This document shows positions 32,170-43,799 of a stretch of DNA of 64,000 nt, piece after piece. Source of the DNA: Incurvaria masculella (Eukaryota > Arthropoda > Insecta > Lepidoptera > Incurvariidae); NCBI GenBank assembly GCA_946894095.1, contig OX335653.1, forward strand, positions 12,715,001-12,779,000. Direction: 5' to 3'. Position numbers and translations under genes: made by a program. The first letter of the stretch is position 1. Every line of letters begins with the position of its first letter. The notes beneath the pieces were generated by a model. It did no database searches, was not told the DNA's origin, and worked only from the letters and a program-made list of their open reading frames with translations.

Positions 32170-32695
32170 TTCGCAGTTTAGAACAAAGAACAAATTCAAA
32201 TTCTCAATCAAATTAAACCATAAGGAATAATCACAACGTAATAAATAACTTAAACCACAAAATAATTTAAATTAAGATCAAAAGTTATAAATAATATTAT
32301 TAAAAAAATATATTATATAAATCATTCAAAAATTTAAAAAAAAACATAAAGAAATTATAACAATAATAAAAAATAAAAATTCGATCATTTTTATAATGAT
32401 AAATCTTCGAGAAACGAAAATATATAAACCTAAAGCTCCTCCACAAACAGAAAAACTAAAACAATCATAAAAAATAGAAATTATATTCAATTTTTATTAA
32501 AAAAAAATACTTAAAACTATAAATTCTAAACTTAATAAAACAATTAATAAATGTTTTCGTTTAGAAATATAAATTAAATTACCAATAATAAATATATAAA
32601 TTACCAAGTAAATAAAATGATCATTTGTTTCAATAATTTAAAAAAACATTGGTCTTGTAAATCAAAATTAAATATATATTTTTCTAAGCTTAGGA
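32170..32695 (-). pseudogene. nad4L: Nuclear copy of mitochondrial DNA (NUMT): nad4 start, nad4L, trnT
   Basis: A very AT-rich block read on the minus strand with the invertebrate mitochondrial code gives nad4L pieces: 'KRKHLL', 'VLLSLEFMVLS', then 'SVCGGALGLYIFVS'. It then runs into the start of nad4 (about 32170-32385, ending near a region like 'SLWFNLIENLNLF'). To the right, on the plus strand, 'ACATTGGTCTTGTAAATC' (32647-32664) is the anticodon arm of mitochondrial tRNA-Thr (TGT at 32656-32658). The order nad4, nad4L, trnT with opposite strands matches the ancestral insect mitochondrial genome. Frame breaks show it no longer codes. Confidence 0.85.
32627..32690 (+). pseudogene. trnT: tRNA-Thr (mitochondrial) relic within the NUMT
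   Basis: The anticodon arm is conserved (CATTGGTCTTGTAAATC). The acceptor and T arms are eroded. Confidence 0.7.
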
Positions 32696-32719
32696 CAAGT
32701 TAGTTTAAACACAAGGAAA

Positions 32720-33430
32720 AACGATATCCGCACATAGCTGTTATTGCAGTTAAAATGTCCACCCAAAAATCGTATTCGCCTGGCTTTCCCAATGGTTAAT
32801 ATAAAAGTTTAGTGCTTTAATATTAGTGTTGGGTGGAGGTTCTACCGTCGCCTTCCAAATAACCTATATTCTAGATTCTTACCCATACATACCCGGGCCT
32901 GGGAGGACTCAGCTAATGAGCTCAGCTTCCCGTAAAATTACCTGCGTGATTAACTGAACGGTTACTGGCTCTGGTACGGGTGAGAGGGTTCCGTAATGTC
33001 AGGGTACACAATTATGAAGACCCCTCGTCTACAGTATGGCACGTTATCCTTTATGAGCGAGGATCGGGCCAGAGTGATTTTCGAAAATAGTTGTAGATTT
33101 TTTTTGCTAAATTCCGAGCTTATTCACTATGCAGCTCTGGAAATTTCGTTAAAGTTTTGTTCGAAGAAAAAGAAGGATTTACTTGTACAAAGGTTCACTT
33201 ATGTATGTTTAATGAAAATATATTAATTTGCTAACATTTTCAGTACAATTTTCCGAATACCTTTGCGAACGGAACACAAATAGTTTGAGGTTTGTCGGTT
33301 TCCAAAAATGATAGCAGGAATAGTTTATAAACAATATATCCATCCACACTATGAAAAAATCGTCTTTATTTTCTAAATAATATACCACATCTAGGTACAC
33401 TAATAATATACAGAGGTAATGTTTGTAAGT
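32720..33430. other. Unassigned sequence
   Basis: A 76-codon frame at 32996-33226 has no recognisable feature. Confidence 0.4.
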
Positions 33431-33434
33431 TTGG

Positions 33435-33515
33435 ATTCAGGAGGTAATCTCTGAAACTACTATCCGATGTATGAATGTATGAATAAAAAATTCTTTCACC
33501 AATATTTACAATGGA
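33435..33515 (+). repeat. RTE-like repeat fragment
   Basis: 'GGAGGTAATCTCTGAAACTA' and 'AAATTCTTTCACC' match the 3' regions of lepidopteran RTE-related repeats. Confidence 0.5.
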
Positions 33516-33519
33516 CCTT

Positions 33520-34545
33520 TAGGGTGAAAATATAATTTAAATAAAAATGGCTTTTCGTGGAGACCAATTATGCAACGTATGGTGACGACAAACCGGTCGA
33601 GATAATGCGTTTCTTACGAACTTTGCTTTCACTGTATTAAATCTCTGAATGCTTTCTATAGAAAATTTGTAGAAATTGAAAAGGTTTGTAAACAATCTGG
33701 GACAATTTCAATGTGTATTAAAATATTTGAAAAATTAAAAAGCTCAAAAAATTGGTGCTACAGTTATCAGAAGAGGTGATCGAGTTAAATACGATGGCTC
33801 GTGGCTGTTTCCTCAGTCAAATTTTGAAATATATTTTTGAAATTTTGGACATAAAATTAACCAACTAAGATCTACGTCTGTATGTGGATTTTTTTGATAT
33901 CTAAATCTGTATCGATTGAATACGCCCTTAAACATTTTGGTACAAATCTATAATGTATATTTTGAGAATATTGTCCGTAATAGAAGACGTAACGGATGGA
34001 TCGACGCATGTATTAGCGTCATCATTTTCGATTTATCTTTGTGTATTAAGTACATTTGGATATATTTGAATACTAAATTTTTAATAAAAAAGCAAGCTAT
34101 GTTGGACCTTGATATTGAATTTATAATATTGTGCAGTAAGTTGAACAATATTATGGCTCCTTTCACATTTTTAATCTTTCAAAAATATGTAAATTTTACC
34201 TTATGGAATAAATAGTGGCGGACGGCACTATTAAACAGATTGAGAGTTTAGGGTCGAAGAACAGCTGCTGAAAATTGTATAAAAGGTTGCTATAATTTTC
34301 CTGAAAGTTTATCCAATTAAAACAACAACAGCTTGCCGGATGGAGCGGAACGATCCGAGCGATTTCCGTCCTTGGAGTCAATCAAATAAAACTCTCGCTG
34401 TCTCATATTACCAGACAGATCACAATAATCGTTAGTGGCAGTAACAATACATTATTCATTGGTTTTATCATGAGCATTCATTTTAATGAAATAATCTTGT
34501 GCCAGAATTGTATATAATACATATGCGAGGTTTCTATGGTGCTTT
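33520..34545. other. AT-rich stretch, no gene recognised
   Basis: A 99-codon plus frame (33916-34215) overlaps a 72-codon minus frame. Both are composed of AT-rich codons and show no domain. Confidence 0.45.
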
Positions 34546-34549
34546 TGTC

Positions 34550-34880
34550 AGAAGCATCGTATAAGATCGACATGTTTCTACCATCGCACAACGCGGAACA
34601 GGCAGGAAATGCACCTGTTCACTGTCGACATTCCAAAAATCAGAACCAACCGATCCTCTAGGTACTTTATCTATAGGGTCGGTAAAATATGGAATGCACT
34701 TCCTGCCGAGTTATTTCCCCCAAAGTACAAACAGGGATTCTCAAACATGGTGTGAAGAAGCACCTGGCCGGCCGGCATGGTTTTCGCTGCCCCCTTAAGA
34801 GTTTGAAAGCTCATGGGCGTCGTCGAGCACCTTAAGAGGTCCTAGCGTACGCCATATGCCGCGCTTTACATAAAAAAAAT
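34550..34880 (+). mobile_element. LINE 3' end, Jockey/CR1-like
   Basis: The plus frame reads 'IRTNRSSRYFIYRVGKIWNA' then 'LPAELFPPKYKQGFS' before a break, followed by 'KKHLAGRHG'-type sequence. It is the best-preserved of the five related fragments. Confidence 0.8.
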
Positions 34881-35014
34881 GTTTAAAGACATTTTAGGGT
34901 TTCAGCAATAATAATATTTTATGCAGGTATTAATAATATTTATACTGCGACGTTGTTGCCTTTATGATAGGTGTTTACAGCGTTCTACCTTTCTACCCAT
35001 TATAATTAATTTTG

Positions 35015-35260
35015 AACTCCATGGTTCAGAACACATGTAAATCTTTACGTCCCGTTCCCTACTTACTAGGTTGTAGGGTAAAATCACTCAGGTTGATACC
35101 ACCGCATTGTATGAAATTACGGTCGAAGCGGCAATGAAAAATTATCCATGTTTTCGATTTGTGTTTATAGAAGTAAGATTCTGGCCGCCTCCTTATTTAT
35201 TTCGGGAATATGGTGGATTTTTCTTTTTGAATTTATAATATGGTAGCACCTACTGTAATG
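35015..35260 (+). repeat. SINE copy, family A
   Basis: 'CATGTAAATCTTTACGTCCC', 'ACCACCGCATTGTATG' and 'GGTCGAAGCGGCAATGAAAA' are present. Confidence 0.7.
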
Positions 35261-35269
35261 ACAGCTTTT

Positions 35270-35985
35270 TGATAAAAAAACATAAAAAATTAATAACTTT
35301 GCATAGACTTTTGCTATTCAAATCTTTGTACCTACATAAAAATATTTCATTTAATGTCAAAATTGTAAGATTTCATCATTTCCATAGTCCAGGCTCCAAA
35401 ATAGACTCTATTTAAGCAGATACGACATTACTACGATTGACTCAAGAAATATTTGACGTTTGGTGTAACTGACCGTTAAGCTCTATTGTCTGTGAGCGTT
35501 AACTATTGGTTTCCGAAACTACACGTCGAATGTTCGTTAAATTCAATATCTCCACGGCTAAAAGGTAAACAGGGTTTGCGGTGGAGCTCCGTCGAGTCGC
35601 TTACCTTCCACGCAGTTAAGGCGCACATTCATGTTATAAATTCTCTGGCTTTAGGCTCCGACAATTGCCGGATGACACAGCAATAGGCTCGGAACTCATT
35701 CCGTGGGTCTGACATATCATATACGAAACGAGGTCAACATTAGTCAACCGCTGACAAATAAAAAACTCGGGAATTAGAAATATCGGTGCTTATTGCGCCA
35801 ACCCCTTCTTTATGGCTACTCCTGCTGCAGGGATGTCATTAGCCATGTTTTTTTTTACAATATTTGGTCATTTAGGTTAATAGTAATTGCGCTCTATAAA
35901 GATGATTGATGTTTTATTTAAATTGATTTATAGTATGTAAACAAATATAGCCAAATACTTCATGTATCTTTCTTCTTCTTTAATA
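35270..35985. other. Unassigned sequence
   Basis: A 66-codon frame at 35486-35686 has ordinary codons but no motif or splice support. Confidence 0.35.
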
Positions 35986-35989
35986 TATA

Positions 35990-36140
35990 ATTCATCAGTG
36001 TGCGTGTATGTCACTGGACTCCTCCTAAATATCTGGACAGATTTTGACTACAAGTATTGTGTGTGTTTGAATTGGTCCCTGAATGGTTTAGGTTCACAAT
36101 TGGACCCGGTATCTGGCGCTGAGATCGAGTTCTAGAAATA
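35990..36140 (+). repeat. RTE-like repeat fragment
   Basis: 'GACTCCTCCTAAATATCTGG' then 'ACAGATTTTGACTAC' and 'GAATGGTTTAGGTTCACAAT' match a widespread lepidopteran RTE-related sequence. Confidence 0.6.
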
Positions 36141-36239
36141 TATTTTTAATTATTCGACGAAAATATCTGTATTTTTTTTTATATACGAACATGCAACTCC
36201 AATTTAAAAAATCAAATCTTAAAAATAATTAAGTGTTAT

Positions 36240-36515
36240 TTTTAGGTTTCCGTACCCAAAGAGTGCCAACGGAACCCTATAACTAAGTCTCCGCTGTCCG
36301 TCCGTCCGTCCGTGTCACAGCACTTTATCTCACGAACATGATAGGTAGGCAGCTGATTTTTTCAGAGAGTGTTTATTTATTTTGCCGCTATAACAAAAAA
36401 TAGGTAAAATTCAAAATTATAATCATTGAAGGGGCCCACGATACAAAAACAATTATTGTTTTGTGTTAAATCTATTACGGAGGTGCGGAACCCTTTGTGT
36501 GCGAGTCCGACTTTT
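36240..36515 (-). repeat. Lepidopteran 'AAACCGGCCAAGTGCGA' element, minus copy
   Basis: Reverse orientation: 'TTAGGTTTCCGTACCC' at one end, (GTCC)n at 36297-36312 and 'CCCTTTGTGTGCGAGTCCGA' at the other. It lacks the extreme end. Confidence 0.85.
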
Positions 36516-36529
36516 TATGTTTTGTATCA

Positions 36530-37685
36530 TTTAATTTGCAACATTCGGGCTTGACATCGTCCATCGCATCCGCTAGCATAAAAAAAAACTTGTTGAGCAC
36601 AAAGTTCATAGCCTCTCCGATTTGTGCAATCAGAACCAGTTAGTGCCTTAATGGGTTTTCGCTCCCTTGATTTCAATAGGCTCAGTGAATATTACTATGT
36701 AAGTCTATAATAATGACTAAAAGCCTTGTTAAGGACTAAAGGTAAAATGAGAGGCGCTTTTAGCTTGTATTAAATAAAGCCGTTTTGAGGGTTTCCGCAG
36801 TTCCTATATGAATAACGTTATCTGTTCTTAAATCCCAGCCATTAAATATAATTGAATATCGGAATATTTTCATAATATTTTAAGGCACGCAAAAAAAAAT
36901 GAAATACAAAAAAATCTTTTAAAGTATTAACATACTTTTAATGTTAATAATTAAACTGTTTCAATATAAAATTTTAAACATTTTAAAAAATATAAGGAGA
37001 TCAAGCTTCATCCGATGTATAAAGTATTAAATCGAATGTATTTGCTTGTTATATGTATATAGAGTGAACCTGTCAAAGCTAAGTATGGAATTAACACTGG
37101 ACTAACCACACAAAAACCGGTTTAGTCCGGCAATAATGCGCACACTAGAGTTAGTCCGCCGACTCTCAATAAGCAGTAAAAAAGGACCATTACCTTTCGA
37201 ACAATAGTCTGCCCCCCGTATCATAACCCTGGACTGCGCGAGCTTGTGAGCTCAGGAAAACTATATGTGTGCGTACATTTGAGAAGGCCGCTGAAACACG
37301 ATATTTGCTAAGAAGCTAGCAAACACAGCGAAATTTGCAAGCGGCAAGCTTCAGTCGAAATAAGGGACCTGGGTAGTGCTTTGTATCGCGATCCGTTACG
37401 TGGGCGCGTGGGAAGAGACTGAAATCGTAGGTCCTAAGTCGTTTCGAAACGGATTACAGCAGCTGACCTTTGAAATGAAATTTCAGAAGGCATCTCTTGT
37501 GCTAAATAATTTACCCGTAATTCTTGGCTAGGTTCAATGAACCAGAAATTCAACGAGTCTATTTTACTGGTCAGACAAATGAACTAAAAATACATCATTC
37601 ATTGTTTTCAATTGTTAACATCATTCATCACTTCGTGCAACGTTGTCTTCGCGGATTGATGACTGAAGAACGAATAGTTGTTTTT
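36530..37685. other. Unassigned sequence
   Basis: A moderately GC-rich part at 37080-37480 has no frame or family I recognise. The rest is AT-rich. Confidence 0.4.
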
Positions 37686-37687
37686 TT

Positions 37688-38065
37688 AAGCGACCTGACA
37701 TGGATGGCTAATACCACACAACTACCGTTATGATAATAGCCCAATACACCACACTCCCGAAGGAATCAGGTACCATGCCAGGCCCTTCCTTTTATGAGCA
37801 CGGCTACATTAAACTGGATGGAAAACACGGACAATTTTTCTTTGCCGCTTCGACCATCTTTTCATCCAATGCGATGGTACCAACCTGGGCGGGCTTAAAC
37901 CCTACCACCTAGTAGGGGAAGGGGACCTACAGTTTTACATGAATTCCGAACCATGGAGCAGCTCGCATTCGTGACGACATGCACTTATCGAACTCGGAAA
38001 GAGAAAGTCAGTGGTGCATGTCGGTATTGAACCCAGGCCTCTGGTACGCTAGGCTACGAGCCGCT
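37688..38065 (-). repeat. Full-length SINE with tRNA-like head
   Basis: Close twin of 20118-20525 from 'AGCGACCTGACATGGATGGC' through 'CCACCTAGTAGGGGAAGGGG' to the head's 'TATTGAACCCAGGC'. Few differences separate the two. Confidence 0.85.
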
Positions 38066-38459
38066 CAATGTATTCCCATAGGCTTCGAATGTAAGCACAG
38101 AGCGCTATGCTAGGTCTATGTGGTTTCAACCTGGATACGTTCCACTACCCTTATCGATTTTATTGCAGAATATCTTTTTGCTCAATTGCGTTCTTGTCTG
38201 GGTACATAGATCGTCGATTTCCGTGCTAAATTGAATGCTACATTGTGCGATAACTATATTTAATCTATTTCGAATGTTATTATATTCAAGCACTTTTTAC
38301 TCGACTGCGCAGGAAGGAGGTAATGTTTTTAATTACCAAATATTTATATATTTTTTTATATTTAAACGTTAAAAGGTTTAAATGGCCGTTTTTAAAATGG
38401 TCTGGTAAACAATGAGTTAACGATTCGACGACTTTATTTCAGCCTTTGCTTTTCCATCC

Positions 38460-39145
38460 ATTATAAGAGTCGTATTCACTAAGTATAATATTCACAACGT
38501 ATAATAGTATTTTTTTCCAAAAAATGAAAACCATGCATATCGTAAAATATTCACAACGTATAATGTTATAGGTTGTGCATGAATAAAGTTTAAAAATAAA
38601 ATCAACTCTTTGCATCATGCAGAACGTATAATAGTCACAACGTATAATATTCCTAACATGAATTCACAAAAAAAGAAAACCATGCAGAACGTATAATATG
38701 CCAAGAAGCACTGCATAAAGCGCCCTAATCTCGGTACATTTAAAGCTGAAATTGCTACGAATCGATATTTGCTACAATTTCGAAAGGCCTCCTTACGCTA
38801 ATTAAGACGGTCGAAACGTCACGTGCGAGTATACGCTTTAAATATATATACATAAAGGCGCTTATCGTATGACAAGTTTTTGGATTATATGATATGCATG
38901 GTTTTATTTTTTTGTTAAATAAAGATCATAATATTATACGTGTGTTTTATTTTTTTGTTAAATAAAGATCATAATATTATACGTTGTGACTATTATACGT
39001 TTTATTTTATTTTTAAAACTTCTTCATGCACTACGTATAAAATTATACGATCTGCCGATTATACGTTGTGCATGGTTTTAAAATTTTGTTAAAATATGAC
39101 ATTATAAGATCTGCATATTAGACGTTCTGCCGTTCCCCCCATTAT
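38460..39145. mobile_element. Palindromic element rich in 'TTATACG' motifs
   Basis: The left half repeats 'ACAACGTATAATA' and 'AACCATGCA'. The right half repeats their complements, 'TATTATACGTTGTG' and 'TGCATGGTTTT'. A unique middle lies at about 38700-38880. A 42-bp block is tandemly duplicated at about 38902-38985. No coding frame. It looks like a non-autonomous transposon with clustered subterminal motifs. The left terminus also occurs at 10232. Confidence 0.7.
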
Positions 39146-39246
39146 AATAATGCCATATTAGTACAGCACTAGTAGTAATAGTGATAGGAGATATTATCCT
39201 CCGGTAAATGAATAACCTAAATGGCCCTAAATGAATTTATACACTT

Positions 39247-39749
39247 GTACAGGGTGGTTTTTAAGATACCTGCAGCCAGCGAGCATGGAAAGAACGAAAA
39301 GAAATACACTTGCACAGGGTGGTTTTTAAGATACCTGCAGCCAGCGAGCATGGAAGGAACGAAAAGAAATACACTTGTACAGGGTGGTTTTTAAGATACC
39401 TGCAGTCAGCGAGCATGGAAGGAACAAAAAGAAATACACTTGTACAGGGTGGTTTTTAAGATACCTGCAGCCAGCGAGCATGGAAGGAACGAAAAGAAAT
39501 ACACTTGTACAGGGTGGTTTTTAAGATACCTGCAGCCAGCGAGCATGGAAGGAACGAAAAGAAATACACTTGTACAGGGTGGTTTTTAAGATACCTGCAG
39601 CCAGCGAGCATGGAAGGAACGAAAAGAAATACACTTGTACAGGGTGGTATTTAAGATACCTGCAGCCAGCGAGCATGGAAGGAATGAAAAGAAATACACT
39701 TGTACAGGGTGGTTTTTAAGATACCTGCAGCCAGCGAGCATGGAAGGAT
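39247..39749 (+). repeat. 65-bp minisatellite, 8 units
   Basis: 'GTACAGGGTGGTTTTTAAGA' recurs every 65 bp (39247, 39312, 39377, 39442, 39507, 39572, 39637, 39702). Units are nearly identical. 65 is not a multiple of 3, so the open frames over it are incidental. Confidence 0.95.
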
Positions 39750-39759
39750 CGTTCTCAAG

Positions 39760-41460
39760 AAACTCGTTTGTATGGGGATGGCTGAGTCCACTTTTACATA
39801 CAAAAACGGTAGCGCAGGTGAATCAGTTCTCTCACGATTTGCCTTACTATTGATTTTCTCGAGTTCCAAAAACACGAAATAACTTCACAGGATGCTAATT
39901 ATTGCAAATTGATTCGATATTGCGCTACCCGAATTCGTAAGCCTATTCGGAAATATTTTGTAAATTATTTGTATTGTCATTCGTGAATGTAACCTTTGTC
40001 TATCTGCGCCGGTCTTGTTAAAAGTATGTAAATTGAAGGCATTTTTTTACTTTAAAAATAAGACTCCATTTAATATGAGTCCATTTTCGCCATTGAAAAC
40101 ACTGGGACACACTACAAAAATACTGAATACCTAACGTGAGACTTGGCTGTGCTCGATAACCAAATGGAACTTATCGCCCATTTACATAGGCTGCGTTGGA
40201 AAAACATCTTGGCATGTTATGTCACATTCCTAAAGGAAACACTTGGCTCTTGCCTTAACCTTGATCCTGGTGCCTATCATGTAACATTTTCCTTTCTGTC
40301 TTGTGGACAATATACTCAGACAGAAGTTCCTTTATATGTATAAGAGTAATACCTATTACTGCGACGTTCGTAAGGTAAAATACTTATATGTTTTTATGAG
40401 AAAAACGTGTCCATTTAAACCAAATTTCAGGATATTGATTTTACGATTACTCTTTCAATAAAACCAATGAGCCTGAAATTCTAAAATCTATTTAGTTAGA
40501 TATATGATTCTACATAATATTTATAAGTCATTAGTGCCTTACTGGCCATTACTCTGTGGTATTTGCATTTGGTGGGGTTTGCAATAAACTTTGTATGGGC
40601 CGGACGGTCGGAACCACCTTAAAAAAAAACACTCAACGAATTAATAGGAATACATAACACAGTGGAAAGTACCAAAAACACATGATGTGTTTGAAGTGCT
40701 GTTCGTATACATATATTAGAAAAGTGCTCTTCTGATAATGCTGATAGCTTGTGGTTATCACTATATGTATTTATAACACCGGGTGTAAAAAAATATTAAT
40801 AGCGGTGGATATTTATATAAATACATAAATGAATGATACAATAATGATGAACTATTGCGATAGTGATCTGATAAGACCGTGTTTATAAATATAGTGCAAC
40901 CTTTCAATATACCTTTAGTGTAGATATTTTGCAGCCTTATTTATATTACTAATTTGTGTTATATTTTCCTTACCAAAATAAATTGAAATTAATCCAACAC
41001 ACTTTATAATTAGTGACATGTAAAAACATCGTTCCAAAAGCACGGAAAAAATATAAATACTAGAACGAGATCTAGCAACGTAAATGTTAATAAAATTGAG
41101 CCAAATATTCATGGTGCCTTATTTTGAAAACGTTTAAAGCTTAAATTAAATAGAAACCTGAGATTTTCTGTAATAAATCAATTTTTTTTTTTAGGAAAAC
41201 CACTGCCATAGACTTACTGTCGAATACACAGTCTCATTTCTCATAAAGATAATTTCTGGTAAAACACGTTTATTTTTGTGAAATTATACGATGGACCCTT
41301 ATTGGGACTATTGTTGTTGTTAATTAATTTTCAACCATCGCTTGTGCAATCAGCACTTACCATTTAAAAGTTTGAAGAAAATCATAATATTCTGATACCA
41401 AATAAGGTGATACATAGCGCAAAAATCTGCTCGAGTTAAAACCCTATAACTTTAACTTGG
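39760..41460. other. Mostly AT-rich spacer
   Basis: Contains a diverged 'TTTGCAATAAACTTTGTATG' repeat piece at 40560-40625. Frames of 60-74 codons lack support. Confidence 0.45.
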
Positions 41461-41464
41461 TATA

Positions 41465-41737
41465 AAAACCGGCCAAGTGCGAGTCGGACTCGCACACGAA
41501 GGGTTCCGTACCATTAACACTAAAAAAATCATGTTTTTTGCATAGGGCCCACCTTTATTTTTTTATTTTACCTATTTGTTGTTATAGCGGCAAAATAAAT
41601 ACACATTCTGTGAAAATTTCAACTGCCTACCTATTACGGTTCATGAGATACAGCCCTGTGACAGACGGACGGACGGACAGCGGAGGCTTAGTAGCAGGGT
41701 TCCGATTTCAACCTTTGGGTACGGAACCCTAAAAAAA
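41465..41737 (+). repeat. Lepidopteran 'AAACCGGCCAAGTGCGA' element
   Basis: Complete copy ending at 'GGTACGGAACCCTAAAAAAA', 25 bp before the polyadenylation signal of the neighbouring minus-strand gene. Confidence 0.9.
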
Positions 41738-41761
41738 CGAAGTAGCTTTTAAATTATAACA

Positions 41762-41767
41762 TTTATT
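41762..41767 (-). terminator. Polyadenylation signal AATAAA
   Basis: Lies about 55 nt past the stop codon at 41820-41822 on the minus strand. Confidence 0.65.
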
Positions 41768-41819
41768 TTTCATAATTATACACGCACCATTACAATCACA
41801 ACAGCTTAGAGACTATACA

Positions 41820-42699
41820 TCAACCGTACGCGTGGTAATGTGTCTTGACTTTATATTTAACAACTGGTGCAGTGTGGTGGTAGACGGGCGCATGATAGAT
41901 CGGTGCGTGGTACAAGGGCGCATGATGTATTACGGGAACGCTGTGTACTACAGGCACACTGTGTACTATCGGAGCGGAGTACACCGGCTGTACGATAGGC
42001 GAAGTGTGAATGTGAATTCCGGGAACTGGCATTGCCGATGTTCCACTGAACAGCACCTGTAATGACAAAATGCTAAATTTTACACGGGAATCAGACTGGA
42101 TTTCATCAGATTACATCGGCAAACATAAACATTACTTATATTAATTCATTTTATTTTATTTGTTTACACTTTTTGGTTTTAACTAAAGTAGTTAAAGTAC
42201 TTTTGGTAGTTACTAAACTCGCCCCATGAGAGTAAATTGATTAATTTCAAGTCACTACACCTTTTTGTGTTTCCTAATTTTGGGAAAATAAATACCTGCA
42301 CTGTAATATAAAAAAAAGTATGTCTGCGTTGTAGTAATGATCAACTCAAAACTTGGATCAACCCAATATTTCAATATAATTTAAATAGGATGAACAAAGG
42401 TTTTTAAATTATTGGTTTAAAATGCCGACACGTTTCAGCTAAAATTTAGATGTCTGATTTTTACAAAATCATTTTTAATTGGTCACAAATGATGTCCATA
42501 ATTTTGAATTAGTTAAGTGTAACTAGGCACCCACGTGCCTTCTTTGAATAACAGCATCAAATTATGTATTCTTAAAATTTAAATTGTTTTAGAATTATCA
42601 AAATCAAGAAGATTAGCAAGAAATTAACGTCTCTAATACATTCTAAATCTTGCTGTTACTTACCGTAATTAGGGCAAGAACAAATATTTTGGAAGCCAT
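41820..42699 (-). CDS. Secreted His/Pro/Val/Tyr-rich small protein (cuticular/matrix type), 90 residues
   Basis: Two exons: 42664-42699 (12 codons, MASKIFVLALIT, donor GTAAGT) and 41820-42056 (acceptor ATTACAG, phase 0, stop TGA). Joined, the start is MASKIFVLALITVLFSGTSA, a clean signal peptide with likely cleavage after TSA. The mature chain carries SAPIVHSVPVVHSVPVIHHA, then three HAPLY/HAPIY/HAPVY-type repeats and a basic end (VVKYKVKTHYHAYG). The open frame beginning at 42068 includes intron bases and is not the true start. There is no R&R chitin-binding consensus, so it belongs with low-complexity cuticular or extracellular-matrix proteins; that role is inferred. Promoter and polyadenylation signals are both present. 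Confidence 0.85.
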
Positions 42700-42726
42700 G
42701 AATGCAGCTTTGAGTCCTGACGACGA

Positions 42727-42762
42727 ACTGAGCCGTGGTTTCGATAAAATTTCAGGTTATAT
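42727..42762 (-). promoter_or_regulatory. TATA box and initiator of the 90-residue gene
   Basis: On the minus strand, GATATAAC lies about 30 nt upstream of an arthropod-type initiator, TCAGT (42727-42731). The predicted transcript start is near 42729, about 30 nt before the ATG at 42699. Confidence 0.7.
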
Positions 42763-42930
42763 CAACTCCAATTATAACAGCACCTTTTATGATATTGTTG
42801 AGTAACCACAGACTTATGAATGGGCAGAGAGTTTCATTCTGAGTCTCAATTTAATTCTTGAAAAATATGACAAACGCATTACATGGGCGTTCTATAGGGA
42901 AGTTTTTAGTTTATTCCTTTATTTGTAATT

Positions 42931-43550
42931 TTTTAACCGACTTCAAAAAAAGGAGGAGGTTATCAATTCGTCTGTATGTTTTTTTTATTTTATTTTTATG
43001 TTTGTTACCTCATAACTTTTGCCTGGGGGAACCGATTTTGATGATTATTTTTTTAAATGATAGCTAGTGCTTCCCAAGTGGTCCCATTTTAATTTGGTTA
43101 AGTTCTGACAGTGATTTCCATGAGAAAATCATAAAAGTCTTAAATTTGTATTAAGATGTGCGCGACAAATGGACGAATAACTTAATATAACGCCAACCGA
43201 TTTCGGTGATTCTTTTTTTATTGGAAAGGACGTGTACTAATTAGTAAGTTTACTTCAGATTAACTAAAAATAAACAAAAAAAAATAATTTAACAAAAAAA
43301 ATAACCGACTTCAAAGAAAAAGTACTAAAAAGTAAAAAATTATTTCCATTTTTGTAGTTACGATTTCTGTTATTTTTTGAGTCGGTGTCGGCCAAGGTTA
43401 GGTTAGGTTAGGTTCTCTTGATTGGCGCAGCGCGTGCCCGGCTGACGCCGACTCAAAAAATAACAGAAATCGTAACTACAAAAATGGAAATATTTTTTTA
43501 CTTTTTAGTGCTTTTTCTTTGAAGTCGGTTATTTTTTTTGTTAATTTTTT
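42931..43550 (+). mobile_element. 'AACCGACTTCAAA' element with a 105-bp internal inverted repeat
   Basis: Starts TTTTTAACCGACTTCAAAAA. A near-perfect inverted repeat pairs about 43288-43394 with 43440-43545 ('ATAACCGACTTCAAAGAAAA', 'GTAGTTACGATTTCTGTTAT', 'TTTTTTGAGTCGG'). The loop holds three TTAGG units (43398-43412). Confidence 0.85.
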
Positions 43551-43737
43551 TTTCTTCTTGAATTCATACATTTAAAAGAACCATCTTAAAGGACGCGGAG
43601 GAAGAAAAACCAAGAAGAAATATTTCTTGAGTCAATTTAAAAAAGCATATATTTATTCTTAAAATGCAGCTATCTACAGAAATATCAAGAATTAAATAGT
43701 TAGAGGGCAAGTCAGAATGGTTACCAAATAATCAATC

Positions 43738-43797
43738 ATCGCCTTTGCATACTATGTAATAGTTGTAAGCAATAAAGAATATTTTCATTTCAATCAA
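43738..43797 (+). mobile_element. 60-bp 3' end of the CR1-like LINE
   Basis: 'CGCCTTTGCATACTATGTAA' then 'TAGTTGTAAGCAATAAAGAA' and 'TATTTTCATTTC' match the last 60 bp of 18245-18912: an extreme 5' truncation. Confidence 0.85.
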
Positions 43798-43799
43798 CC

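Noticed and set aside
33916..34215. 99-codon open frame
   Set aside because: AT-rich chance frame with an overlapping antisense frame, no Kozak, signal or splice context, and no motif.
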